25,257 nt of DNA from a virus. The notes below the pieces were generated by a model. That model was not told where the DNA came from, did no database searches, and saw only the letters and a program-made list of their open reading frames with translations. The DNA is taken from IMG/VR virus record IMGVR_UViG_3300028027_000222, positions 1 to 25,257 of that record, one strand, 5' to 3'. The translations under genes and the position numbers were made by a program. Below, piece after piece: positions 14,896 through 23,618 of this stretch. Within the stretch, counting starts at the first letter, position 1; the number at the start of each line of letters is the position of its first letter.

Positions 14896-15516
14896 ATGTC
14901 ATTAAAACGTTGGAACGGCTCAGCTTGGGTTGTAGTCGCAGGATCACGTCCTGGAGCACAAGGTCCTCAAGGACTTCCTGGTGCTGCAGCAACTATTTCT
15001 GTTGGTACAGTAACAACATTACCTTCAGGATCAACACCAACTGTTGTAAACAGCGGAACATCAGCAGCAGCAGTTTTAAATTTTAGTCTTCCAGCTGGCA
15101 CAGCTGGTCCAGCAGGTACTCCAGGAGCCGCAGGACCTCAAGGAACGGCAGGACAGAGAGGTTCCTATAACTATACTGGAATAGCAAATCCAACTGGCTT
15201 AAATCCAGCCTCACCACTTGGCTTGGATAATTATTTAAATACAACAACTGGAGACTGGTTCCAATATAATGCTGGAACTACAACTTGGACATTGCAGGGT
15301 AACATTAGAGGCCCACAAGGTCTTCAAGGTATTAAGGGTGATACTGGAGCGGTAGGTCCTTCTGGTAATGAACTAGCAAATGCTATACTAGAGGAGACTA
15401 CAGTGGCTAGAGTTGATGCTATGCTAAATCTTGGCTTGTATTATCCAAAATATACAAGTACCGTTACACAAACACAGCTTAACAGTAGATTCGCAGCATC
15501 AAGTTATTTATTTTAG
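14896..15516 (+). CDS. Collagen-like tail fibre protein
   Basis: 206 residues, with GAGG at 14884-14887 eight bases before the ATG. The N terminus SLKRWNGSAWVVVAG is the short aromatic hairpin found at the start or end of many phage fibres. Three Gly-X-Y runs follow: residues 20-29, 68-89 and 139-157. The first two are separated by TVTTLPSGSTPTVVNSG, a common linker in collagen-like phage proteins. Such runs form triple helices and act as stalks. The C-terminal 45 residues (ARVDAMLNLGLYYPKYTSTV onward) have no recognised domain and may be a trimer-forming tip. It likely begins a new transcript with the large structural gene downstream. Confidence 0.8.
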   Translation: MSLKRWNGSAWVVVAGSRPGAQGPQGLPGAAATISVGTVTTLPSGSTPTVVNSGTSAAAVLNFSLPAGTAGPAGTPGAAGPQGTAGQRGSYNYTGIANPTGLNPASPLGLDNYLNTTTGDWFQYNAGTTTWTLQGNIRGPQGLQGIKGDTGAVGPSGNELANAILEETTVARVDAMLNLGLYYPKYTSTVTQTQLNSRFAASSYLF

Positions 15517-15525
15517 GGAGAAAAA

Positions 15526-18500
15526 ATGGCAAGAAGACAAATAGAAGAAACATACTATACATTTAACCCAGCAACAAATACTATTGTTGTCCCTAGAATT
15601 ATCCTTCGTGATCGCTTAATGCTTATTACAAACACCACTTCTGGCACAGTAATTTATAATTTTTCAGATCCAACTATTAATGCTTATAGCTTTACAGTAG
15701 ACAATGAAATTGGATACGACCCAAAAACTACAATTGTTTTAAAGTATAATTGTAGCGGAATGAATGCTAATGACAAGTTAGCAATTATTGTAGATGAAGT
15801 TGCAGAAACAGTAACATTTACAGAGCCACTATTAGATGCGGTAAATAAACTTCGTGTGGCACCACCACAATCACTTATTGATACAGACTTTGAGTATGGT
15901 GTTCAGGGGTCTAAGTGGGAAGCTTTAGTTCTTACAGCAAATTATCCATCATTCTTCTCAAGAGCAACTGGAGGAAACTCATTTGACCTTGCATCTATGG
16001 TTGGAGATGGAGCATCACCAAGATCATTAGTCACAGTTAACGTTGTTTCTCCAGCTACAGATTTAGCTGCAGGAGATGTAATCTCTGTTCAAGACTCACT
16101 TAATCCTCTATCAGAAGGAACATATCCCATTCAATCAGTGTCTGCTGATGGATTCACATTTACATTTAGAGCTTCTGGCGTAGTAAGCGGAAACTTAAGA
16201 GATGGAACACTTACTGCAGTAACAGGTGGAGGAATCTATGACAATGCTCATATTCCAGGAGGAAATGCAGCATCTGGTCTAAATGGATGGTCAGCATACT
16301 CTGATGAAGCAACAGAGTCTACTATTACAGTAACAACGAGCAACCCTCACGGATTACTTCCAGGAACACCAATTCTTATTGGAAACCAGAACGCCGCTTG
16401 CCCAATTTCTGGTACATGGAGAATATTTAACGTATCTACTCCAAATCAATTTAAATTTAAGATGACATCAGCTGTAACAAACTCTTCAATGGTTACCTCT
16501 GGTGTAGGGCTTTATGCTAAACCAAATGGCTACGTACAGCACCGCCCATTTGATGGCGGAGTTATTCTTTCTACAACAGATAACGTTTGTGGAGTTAGAG
16601 TAATTCGCCAAACACGTAGATATTTTAGATACCAGTCAGGTAAGGCAATGCAGTTCTCTACTGGTGTAAAGTTTACACCTACCTTTGATATTGATGGTAT
16701 TACTGTTGCTGGTGTTCTTCCAGGAAGCCAAACAGTTACAGTACAAACAATCCAAGACCACGGTTTGCAGCCAGGAGCTAAAATTAAGATTGAGGGTGTT
16801 GTAACAGCTGGTTCATACAACCCATGGAATGGAAAATTTGTAGTTACTAATATTCTTGGAACTAACTCATTCCAATATAATATGGTATTAACACAAGGAC
16901 TTCAAGCAACAGATCAGTTCCCAGGCGGTATTGACGTAAAGGCTACTGTTTATGAGTGGGACGGAGCAGCAACACGTTGTGGTCTTTATAACGACCAGAA
17001 CGGATTCTTCTTTGAGTATGATGGAACTTATCTATATACAGTAAGAAGATTTACAAAGAAAGAACTATTTGGAAGACTATCTGTAACACAAAACTCAAAT
17101 GTTATTACAGGAACTGGAACAAGATTTAGAAAGCAGCTGTTGGTCGGAGAGCAAATTGTTATTAAAGGTGCCAACTATACTGTTGCAGAAATATCTAGTG
17201 ATACAAGGCTAGTAGTTACTCCAGCATACAAGGGTGCAACAAACGCAACATCAAGATATCTTATAACCCAAGAAATTCGTGTCCCTCAAACAGAGTGGAG
17301 CATGGATAGAATGGACGGAACAGGTCCTTCAGGATACACACTTGATACAACTCAGATGCAGATGGCCTATATTGACTACACTTGGTATGGAGCAGGATTT
17401 ATTAGATTTGGATTTAGAACTACTGAAGGTAATATTACATATTGCCACAGAATGCCTAATAATAATACAAATACAGAAGCATATATGCGCTCTGGTAACC
17501 TTCCAGCTCGTTATGAAGCAATTAACTCCCCATTCTTTAATACTAAATTAAAGGCTGGAGGAAACGGAATTGTAGGTTCAGCATTAGCGGCATCAGAAAT
17601 TCTTATGTATGTAGATAGCATTAAGTTCTGGCCAACAGAGGGATGGCTAATTATTAAAGATTCTTCAGCCGTAGAACTCTGCTCATATACAATTACAAAC
17701 CCTGTTTATAATCAAACAGCTCAAGGATATGCTGTAAATATTAATCGTAGACAGCCTATGACATCATTCTTTGGTGGAACTCCATGGGCCTTGAGTGGAA
17801 CTCAAAATCAAATTACATTTACTCCAGACTCAACAATCACAAATGGCTCTGGAACATCTCAAGTATCAATCCAAACTATTACTAATACATGTGCTCCAGT
17901 TATTTCACACTGGGGATCATCGGTAATTATGGATGGAAGATTTGATGATGATAAGAACTTTATATTTACTGCTGGTATGCAGAGATTTATGAATATTGCA
18001 GGTTCTGGTACAGTAACAGCAAAGGTTACAACTAAAGCATCAAATGCTGGAACAGTAACATTGACAACAGCCGCAAATCATGGACTTCAAGCAGGATATC
18101 CAGTATCTGTCTCTGACGTTAACACAAGAGCAGTTATTACAAATGTTACAAGAGACTCAGCTACACAACTTACATTTACTACTTCTGGTGCACACAATTT
18201 CGTAGCAGGATACAATGTAACTATAGCAAACGTACTTCTATCAAATAAATCTTCTACTGGCACAGTAGTAACAAATGCAGTATTAAACGTTGCAAATGGT
18301 GTAAGAAGCATTACAGCAGTTCCAACAGCTAATACTTTTACAATAACATTTGCTGGCGCTTATGGATACTTTGGACAAGTTCAGGGAGCTACAGCGCTAG
18401 CAACCGAAAACACAACATTTAATGGAACATATACTGTATCTGCAGTTACATCAAACACAATTCAGTATACAATTCCTAACTCTACAACAATTCCAGCATC

Positions 18501-19089
18501 TATTGTTACTCCAAATGGAAGCGTACAGCAGTCATTTGGTTCAGCAGCCGTTCCAAGGCCTCTGATTTCAATTAGAATTGCCCCTTCTGCAGATAATGGA
18601 ATTGGTAGAAACTATGGTATTCGTGAACTTATTAATACCATGCAGCTTCAACTTTCTTCACTAGGAATCTTGGCCCAAGGAACGTTCCTTATCCAGGGCC
18701 TATACAACGTAGCAAAGTTTCCAACAGGAGTTAATATTCCTTCAGACTGGGAGTTAAAGAGAGTGCCAGGTGGATCACTAGCTCAGGTAATTTACCATGA
18801 TGGAACAGGTGACATCGGAACTACTATCACTACTCCACTATCAACTGTTCAAGGCGGAGATCAGGCGTTTGCTTTCTACGTATCTGGTACAGCAACAGAA
18901 TATAATACAACCACATTTGATCTCGGTAAGGTTAGAGATCTTGGAACATCTATTCTTTCTGGAAATGGTAACTCTACTGCTCCAGGATTCCCAAATGGTC
19001 CAGATATCCTAACAATTGTGGCAACTAACTTAGGTTTAACATCTTCAGATATTTCAGCTCGTCTTTCATGGACTGAAGCTCAGGCGTAA
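15526..19089 (+). CDS. Large virion structural protein of the marine T4-like (cyanomyovirus) type
   Basis: 1187 residues; AGGGAG at 15515-15520 is 5 bp before the ATG. Segments that I recall from large structural proteins of T4-like cyanophages and related marine phages: RQTRRYFRYQSGKAMQFSTG (about 361-380), VPQTEWSMDRMDGTGPSGYT, AYIDYTWYGAGFIRFGFRT, NNNTNTEAYMRSGNLPARYE, and HWGSSVIMDGRFDDDKNFIF (about 795-814). It also carries at least four 'xHGLxxGxxVxI...NGxxxVxxV' beta modules, at about 265-315, 403-455, 843-875 and 881-960. It is probably a baseplate wedge or long-fibre attachment component, inferred from resemblance and size. It uses CGT as well as AGA for Arg, unlike the 7707-10427 cassette. 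Confidence 0.82.
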   Translation: MARRQIEETYYTFNPATNTIVVPRIILRDRLMLITNTTSGTVIYNFSDPTINAYSFTVDNEIGYDPKTTIVLKYNCSGMNANDKLAIIVDEVAETVTFTEPLLDAVNKLRVAPPQSLIDTDFEYGVQGSKWEALVLTANYPSFFSRATGGNSFDLASMVGDGASPRSLVTVNVVSPATDLAAGDVISVQDSLNPLSEGTYPIQSVSADGFTFTFRASGVVSGNLRDGTLTAVTGGGIYDNAHIPGGNAASGLNGWSAYSDEATESTITVTTSNPHGLLPGTPILIGNQNAACPISGTWRIFNVSTPNQFKFKMTSAVTNSSMVTSGVGLYAKPNGYVQHRPFDGGVILSTTDNVCGVRVIRQTRRYFRYQSGKAMQFSTGVKFTPTFDIDGITVAGVLPGSQTVTVQTIQDHGLQPGAKIKIEGVVTAGSYNPWNGKFVVTNILGTNSFQYNMVLTQGLQATDQFPGGIDVKATVYEWDGAATRCGLYNDQNGFFFEYDGTYLYTVRRFTKKELFGRLSVTQNSNVITGTGTRFRKQLLVGEQIVIKGANYTVAEISSDTRLVVTPAYKGATNATSRYLITQEIRVPQTEWSMDRMDGTGPSGYTLDTTQMQMAYIDYTWYGAGFIRFGFRTTEGNITYCHRMPNNNTNTEAYMRSGNLPARYEAINSPFFNTKLKAGGNGIVGSALAASEILMYVDSIKFWPTEGWLIIKDSSAVELCSYTITNPVYNQTAQGYAVNINRRQPMTSFFGGTPWALSGTQNQITFTPDSTITNGSGTSQVSIQTITNTCAPVISHWGSSVIMDGRFDDDKNFIFTAGMQRFMNIAGSGTVTAKVTTKASNAGTVTLTTAANHGLQAGYPVSVSDVNTRAVITNVTRDSATQLTFTTSGAHNFVAGYNVTIANVLLSNKSSTGTVVTNAVLNVANGVRSITAVPTANTFTITFAGAYGYFGQVQGATALATENTTFNGTYTVSAVTSNTIQYTIPNSTTIPASIVTPNGSVQQSFGSAAVPRPLISIRIAPSADNGIGRNYGIRELINTMQLQLSSLGILAQGTFLIQGLYNVAKFPTGVNIPSDWELKRVPGGSLAQVIYHDGTGDIGTTITTPLSTVQGGDQAFAFYVSGTATEYNTTTFDLGKVRDLGTSILSGNGNSTAPGFPNGPDILTIVATNLGLTSSDISARLSWTEAQA

Positions 19090-19101
19090 AAGGGAGAAAA
19101 A

Positions 19102-19770
19102 GTGCCAGACTATAGCACACTCAATGATGAAATCGCAGTCTTAAAATCTAAGATTGATGGATTAACATCTCAGACTCTTACAGCAGAGAGCATTATGTAT
19201 GTTGCTGAATCTCTGACAATCCTTGGAGAACTTTTAGGTGTAAAGGATATTGTTGGCGCTACAGCGGCAGCTATTGATGATGTAAACGCTGCAGCAGTTG
19301 CTGCAATAGCAGTGGTAAGCGGAACTGCAAATGGAACAGCAGTTTCAAATTTGCAAACACAATATACTAATCTTCAAGCATCATATAATAATATTCAACC
19401 AAGAACAGCATCTCTTGAAAGCCAAATTAATTCACAGTCTTCAGCAATTGCTACAGCATCTGCTCAGGCAGCAGCAGCATCATTTAATCCATGGCAAATT
19501 ATTACAGGAACCTCCTATCAAGCATTTAGCAAAGATAGATTAATGGTAGTGCCAGTTGCTACACAAGTTATTACGTTGCCACCTGGACCATCAATTGGAG
19601 ATGTAGTTGAAATTATTGATATTGCAGGAACAGCAGCTACAACAAACTTTACAGTAAATAGATCTGGAGAAAAAATTCAGGGTGCTGCAGAAAATCTTGT
19701 GTTTAACGTTAATGGAAAAAGAATTAAATTGCTATACTCAAATACAACATACGGCTGGAGGATCATCTAA
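19102..19770 (+). CDS. Tail fibre/tip protein with DYSTL anchor
   Basis: 222 residues from GTG 19102, with AGGGAG at 19091-19096 five bases upstream. Residues 1-54 (DYSTLNDE, SKIDGLTSQTL, LGELLGVKDIVGAT) align without gaps with the 21129 protein: 28 of 54 identical by hand count. A helical Ala/Gln-rich segment (55-135) suggests a coiled-coil trimer stem. The C-terminal domain (about 142-222: SKDRLMVVPVATQVITLPPG, VEIIDIAGTAATTNFTVNRS, KRIKLLYSNTTYGWRII) is a fibre tip common in phages. It overlaps the next gene by one base (TAATG). A fibre part anchored to the same site as the 21129 protein is plausible. Confidence 0.75.
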   Translation: MPDYSTLNDEIAVLKSKIDGLTSQTLTAESIMYVAESLTILGELLGVKDIVGATAAAIDDVNAAAVAAIAVVSGTANGTAVSNLQTQYTNLQASYNNIQPRTASLESQINSQSSAIATASAQAAAASFNPWQIITGTSYQAFSKDRLMVVPVATQVITLPPGPSIGDVVEIIDIAGTAATTNFTVNRSGEKIQGAAENLVFNVNGKRIKLLYSNTTYGWRII

Positions 19771-20708
19771 TGCCAGATTTAAATTCCGTTCTTACTTTAG
19801 GGTCAGGGCTTAAAGCAGCAGACCTAGCAACTATTGGTGTTACTGGATCATCTCTAGGAATTACACCAGCGTCACTTGGCGTTAAGTCAATGCTCGACAA
19901 TGAATTTAGAGAAGTAACTGATGGAACAAGATTCCCGTACCATATTCCAACAATTTATACTATTAATGATAGAACCCCAATTTGGTCAGGAGCATGGAAT
20001 ACTGGTGATGGTTGGGGAGCATATTATAACTATATGAACTCTACTACAGACCATGAAAGAAACTTTCACATGGCACTTGGCCGACACAATAGACAAAATA
20101 CAACTTCTTACTCATCAGTAAATAATAGAGCTCATAACGTTCTTCAGTATGCAAAAGGAAACGTAGTAGGTGGAGGTCAAGTACATAACCATATGGAAGA
20201 TTCTTCATATCAAGGATTTTCAATGAGATCCATGTTTATTAGAAACTTTCACCCAACACTATCAAAAACTATAACCCTTTCAGGCTGGTATGCAAATTAT
20301 TGGGCACAAGGATATGAGGGTTCTGCAATGTATTATGGAATTCCAACTAATTCATCTGGAACAGCTTATTCAACAGCCAATGGAATGACATGGACAACAA
20401 TGGCTAACCGTTCTGGTGGAAACTCTAACTATACATGGACTGGAACAATGACAATTCCAGCTCAGAAGACAGCATTCTTTTGCCAGACATCTACATACTT
20501 ATGGTGGCAGGGTGGTTATGGCGGTAAGGCTTTAGAAGTAAATAAGCTTTATGATTTAAACGTTACATTCTCAGACTATTGGGTACAGCCAGATATGAGA
20601 ATGACTATGACTGCACATAACTATGCAGACCTAGATGACACGACATTCAACGGATACACATCTCATAGACTTTGGAACAGATGCGCTACAATTTACGGAG
20701 ATAGATAA
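19770..20708 (+). CDS. Putative receptor-binding tip protein
   Basis: 312 residues. A short N terminus (LGSGLKAADLATIGVTG) precedes a long aromatic- and Asn/Gly-rich body (WSGAWNTGDGWGAYYNYMNS, YANYWAQGYEGSAMYYG, STYLWWQGGYGG). This is the composition typical of phage adhesin heads with surface aromatics. It is His-rich at about 90-145 (FHMALGRHNRQ, GQVHNHMED) and has only two cysteines. It is joined to both neighbours by TAATG overlaps, so it probably forms a unit with the 19102 stem and the chaperone-like 20708 protein. I do not recognise a named family. The receptor-binding role rests on composition and context. Confidence 0.6.
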   Translation: MPDLNSVLTLGSGLKAADLATIGVTGSSLGITPASLGVKSMLDNEFREVTDGTRFPYHIPTIYTINDRTPIWSGAWNTGDGWGAYYNYMNSTTDHERNFHMALGRHNRQNTTSYSSVNNRAHNVLQYAKGNVVGGGQVHNHMEDSSYQGFSMRSMFIRNFHPTLSKTITLSGWYANYWAQGYEGSAMYYGIPTNSSGTAYSTANGMTWTTMANRSGGNSNYTWTGTMTIPAQKTAFFCQTSTYLWWQGGYGGKALEVNKLYDLNVTFSDYWVQPDMRMTMTAHNYADLDDTTFNGYTSHRLWNRCATIYGDR

Positions 20709-21082
20709 TGTATTACATTAAATTTAATGAAGATGGAATTCAAGAGGAATCAAGACTATCAGAAGAGTCTCCTGGAACAGATTGGCATCCAGTTGGAGAA
20801 GATATAGAAAATAAGTTCTATAAGCTGTCAAATGGTGCTCCAGTTCCAATGACAAAAAAGCAATTAGAAGATTATAGATCTGGACTAAGAAAAGCTTGGG
20901 TCATTATGGATGCAAGAGTTAGAAGAGATAGAGCTTTAATGGAGTCAGATTGGACACAGCTATCTACATCTCCATTATCTGATGTAAAAAAGGCAGAGTG
21001 GGAAACCTATAGACAGGCCCTACGTGACTTTCCATCAGTTGTAGAAAACGATTTAGAGGCAGCATTTCCAGTACAACCGTAA
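20708..21082 (+). CDS. Protein with phage tail assembly chaperone-like C terminus
   Basis: 124 residues. Residues 70-109 (RVRRDRALMESDWTQL then WETYRQALRDFP) match the 'RxxRDxLLxxSDWTQLxDxPL..W..YRQALRDIP' signature of the small domain known as Phage_tail_APC (Pfam PF16778, named from memory). The N-terminal 45 residues (MYYIKFNEDGIQEESRLSEE) resemble the beta-strand start that often precedes this domain. Such proteins usually lie directly after a fibre or adhesin gene and are thought to help fold or assemble it, which fits the one-base overlap with the 19770 gene. It is the last gene before a 46-bp gap with a promoter-like motif. Confidence 0.75.
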   Translation: MYYIKFNEDGIQEESRLSEESPGTDWHPVGEDIENKFYKLSNGAPVPMTKKQLEDYRSGLRKAWVIMDARVRRDRALMESDWTQLSTSPLSDVKKAEWETYRQALRDFPSVVENDLEAAFPVQP

Positions 21083-21097
21083 TAATAACGGACATGC

Positions 21098-21107
21098 TAT
21101 AATTAAG
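21098..21107 (+). promoter_or_regulatory. Probable promoter element TATAATTAAG with extended -10
   Basis: TGCTATAATTAAG reads as an extended -10 (TGnTATAAT) in the 46-bp gap, 31 bp before the ATG at 21129. GAGGTGG at 21113-21119 follows at a distance compatible with a short leader. No -35 box is evident. This is the best of the five occurrences. Confidence 0.5.
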
Positions 21108-21128
21108 ACAAAGAGGTGGTAGTAAAAA

Positions 21129-21461
21129 ATGACTGACTATTCAACACTTGGCACCCAAGTAACACTGGCCAAAAATAAGATTGATGCTTTAACAAGCTCA
21201 ACTCTTGATGCCCAGGACCTAGTATTCTTAGCTAAGGCTTTAGAGACACTAGGAAACTTGCTAGGAGTCAATGATATTCTTGGAGTAACAAATAGCTCTA
21301 TTCTAAGCGTTCAAAGCGCTGCAGCAGGTCAGGTCAACCTTGTTACTGCCGCTGGAGCAACACAGATTGCAGCAGTAAACACATCTGGTACAACACAGAT
21401 CGCACTCGTCGCAGCAGCAATTAGCAATTATACTTTATACGCAAACATGGGAGTAATATAA
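21129..21461 (+). CDS. Short fibre-anchor protein, N-terminal paralog of the 19102 protein
   Basis: 110 residues, with AGAGGTGG (21112-21119) nine bases before the ATG. Residues 1-54 (TDYSTLGTQ, NKIDALTSSTL, LGNLLGVNDILGVT) align without gaps with the 19102 protein. After that comes a short Ala/Thr/Gln repeat (ATQIAAVNTSGTTQIALVAA) that looks like a helical or stem segment, with no tip domain. It therefore resembles an anchor whose tip is supplied by another polypeptide, perhaps the 21463 or 21806 protein. The stop lies one base before the next ATG. It begins the last transcript-like group in the window. Confidence 0.7.
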   Translation: MTDYSTLGTQVTLAKNKIDALTSSTLDAQDLVFLAKALETLGNLLGVNDILGVTNSSILSVQSAAAGQVNLVTAAGATQIAAVNTSGTTQIALVAAAISNYTLYANMGVI

Positions 21462-21462
21462 A

Positions 21463-21780
21463 ATGGCTACAATTAGCTTACCAGCAAGACTATACAGCGG
21501 CGTAGTACCAAACACATCAACACAGATTTGGACATGCCCAGCAGGTGAAACAGATGTTATTACATCAGTTACAGTTGCTAACTTAACAAACGTTGCAAAC
21601 CAGTGCACACTGAGTTTTGCAGGAACAGAATTCTTCAAGAACCTAGATTTGGCTCCACGTCAAATCACAGTGCTTGATTTTAAGCAAGTATTAAACGCAG
21701 GAGATGCAATCTCAGTATCAGCATCAGTAGCAAGCGCAGTAAGCTTGTTCATCTCTGGCGTAAAAGTAACAAATATCTAA
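21463..21780 (+). CDS. Small beta-sandwich virion protein
   Basis: 105 residues, starting 1 bp after the previous stop. The order IWTCPAGETDVITSVTVANL, CTLSFAGTEFFK, ITVLDFKQVLNAGDAISVSA, SLFISGVKV is a compact all-beta pattern. From memory it occurs in short proteins beside fibres in many tailed phages (PAGxxxVVTSIxVAN ... LxAGDxI...SGVxV). A role as adaptor, decoration or fibre collar is possible. No enzyme motif is present, and the start has no strong ribosome site, suggesting coupling to the upstream gene. Confidence 0.6.
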   Translation: MATISLPARLYSGVVPNTSTQIWTCPAGETDVITSVTVANLTNVANQCTLSFAGTEFFKNLDLAPRQITVLDFKQVLNAGDAISVSASVASAVSLFISGVKVTNI

Positions 21781-21805
21781 TAATAGAAATTTAGGAGAAA
21801 TTTAA

Positions 21806-23305
21806 ATGGCAGTAGCAAATAGCACGATACAGCTAATCATTCCAGGTATTGATAAGCTTATTGCAGATAGCTTTACAACAACTCTAGCCTCTAATGCAAC
21901 TGTTGCTGCTATTCAAACTAACTTACAAAATGCTGGATCTCTAACCGATATTAATGCGGCACTAGCAATTTTAACCGCAGATATAGATGCTTTGCCAAAT
22001 AAAGAGCCATTGCCATACTTTGCTACATTTTCAAACTTTAATAATGATCCTAGAGCATCTATTTACAATAGCGATATGCGTGAAGTGTATAATTGCAAGC
22101 CAGATACAAATGCTGAAATGTGGTCAACTTGGACTGGAAACAATTATACAAATGGTAACATTGGTGGAAACGGCTGGACGTCATATTGGATGGGATCAAC
22201 ATCATTTTATCAAGCAGATACTCACTGGTACTTTAAGTTAAATGAAGGCTATAATAATTATGTAGCAAGTAATCCAGACGGACAAGATTCATTCATGCCT
22301 TTCTGGGGTGTAATTGTTGGAAATACTGGAAAAAGACAAAAGATATCTTTATTTACAAGCAACAGCACAATGCGTGTGTATCCGAGAGGAATCCAGAATG
22401 GATGGCTTGAAGGTTTAGATTTAAACTCAACAACCTATGCAACATGGTTTGGCGGAACAAACTACGGAATGAACTCTTATAATGAAAGAACAGGAACATT
22501 AGTTGTTATCGAAGCTAAAGACGGATCTAATAACTACCGCCTACATAGATGGATAAATACTGGTACAAATAGATCAATTAACCAATCAAACTATAAAGCT
22601 GGAATGCTTCATAGATTTTTATCAGAAGCTAAAGCTGGTATTACTATAGGTGGAGTTGCCTCATACAACTTCTATGATTTCCAATGGCAAGCAAGCGCTT
22701 CTCAAAACTATAACGAGTCAAGATACCGCATGCGTATTGTTGTAGGAGATAATGGAATTATTGGAATGCAAAGATTTGTGCCTTCTAATATTACACACTA
22801 TGCCACATACAACCCATCTTCACAAACATTAAATACATCATTTAATACAATTTCAAATACAACATCTTATGGTATTGAGCAGGGTAACAAGTACGGCGCA
22901 AGACACATGATTACCTGGGACAATTACTGGGTAGCAGCATTTAATGTGTACTACTACTATGGTTGCGGAATGAACGTATTCTTTATTGACACCAGAGATC
23001 CAAGAAATTACTTTACTGGTCAGTATGGAGATACAACCAATGGGTGTGCACTTGTACCATTTGATAAAAATAAGTTTATGTGGTCATACCACGTATCAAA
23101 CTCAGATGGAACATCTGGACAGAGACTTGCAATTGTTGATCTTGAGGGTCCATTAAAGTATGGAAGAACACTTTCTGGTACAATTGCTAATGGTAGCAAT
23201 ATCGATCTTTCAAAGAACATAATGAACGGTATCTTTGATACAAAGTACACAAGCACAAACTATACGTGGCTAATGCCAGTACAACGCTGGCCTAGAAATA
23301 TTTAA
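21806..23305 (+). CDS. Large adhesin/fibre protein, paralog A
   Basis: 499 residues; AGGAG at 21793-21797 lies 8 bp before the ATG. Residues 1-62 are helix-forming (IIPGIDKLIADS, TNLQNAG, LTADIDA), probably a trimer stem. At residue 63 LPNKEPLPYFATFSNFNN opens a long aromatic- and Asn-rich body. It shares many blocks with the 24069 protein: MPFWGVIVGNTGKRQ, TYATW, VVIEAKDGSNNYRLH, HRFLSEAKAG, FQWQ, NESRYRMRIVVGDN, RFVPSNITHYATYNP and ITWDNYWVAAFNVYYYYGCG. Later segments (MNVFFIDTRDPRNYFTGQYG, ALVPFDKNKFMWSYHVSNSD) suggest repeating blade-like units, possibly a propeller, but this is a guess. It is a likely receptor-binding protein. Confidence 0.7.
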   Translation: MAVANSTIQLIIPGIDKLIADSFTTTLASNATVAAIQTNLQNAGSLTDINAALAILTADIDALPNKEPLPYFATFSNFNNDPRASIYNSDMREVYNCKPDTNAEMWSTWTGNNYTNGNIGGNGWTSYWMGSTSFYQADTHWYFKLNEGYNNYVASNPDGQDSFMPFWGVIVGNTGKRQKISLFTSNSTMRVYPRGIQNGWLEGLDLNSTTYATWFGGTNYGMNSYNERTGTLVVIEAKDGSNNYRLHRWINTGTNRSINQSNYKAGMLHRFLSEAKAGITIGGVASYNFYDFQWQASASQNYNESRYRMRIVVGDNGIIGMQRFVPSNITHYATYNPSSQTLNTSFNTISNTTSYGIEQGNKYGARHMITWDNYWVAAFNVYYYYGCGMNVFFIDTRDPRNYFTGQYGDTTNGCALVPFDKNKFMWSYHVSNSDGTSGQRLAIVDLEGPLKYGRTLSGTIANGSNIDLSKNIMNGIFDTKYTSTNYTWLMPVQRWPRNI

Positions 23306-23323
23306 AGGAATAAGGAGAAGAAT

Positions 23324-23617
23324 ATGAAAATAAGCTTTATTGGTGAAGGTTTTGCAGGACAGTTTCTTGAAAATGGTGAGTACGACTTGCCAATTGAGTC
23401 TGACCTCCCACACCGCTTTGAGCTAAAAGATGGCGTAGTACTAGATAAGTACAACGGAGTATCTGATGACGAAGTAAAAAGAATTGACCATGAAGCAGCT
23501 ATTGCTGCTCGTGAAGCAGTAATAGCTGCAGTAGAAGTAGGGGATGAAGTAGAAGCAAATATTCCAGCAGAACTTCCTCCTTTAGACTATGTAGCCCCAG
23601 CAGAGGATAACGAGTAA
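23324..23617 (+). CDS. Small acidic hypothetical protein between adhesin paralogs
   Basis: 97 residues; AGGAG at 23313-23317 is 6 bp before the ATG. The N-terminal 45 residues (MKISFIGEGFAGQFLENGEY, LPHRFELKDGVVLDKY) look like a small beta domain. The middle (DDEVKRIDHEAAIAAREAVI) is a predicted helix, and the C terminus is acidic and Pro-rich. I do not recognise a family. Small acidic proteins next to fibre genes often serve as assembly helpers, and the position between two adhesin paralogs fits, but this is context only. Confidence 0.6.
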   Translation: MKISFIGEGFAGQFLENGEYDLPIESDLPHRFELKDGVVLDKYNGVSDDEVKRIDHEAAIAAREAVIAAVEVGDEVEANIPAELPPLDYVAPAEDNE

Positions 23618-23618
23618 T

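Noticed and set aside
19770-20708. Diversity-generating retroelement target gene
   Set aside because: An aromatic-rich adhesin and an RRGT-type N-terminal domain elsewhere raised the idea, but no reverse transcriptase, template repeat or adenine-biased variable repeat was seen in the window.
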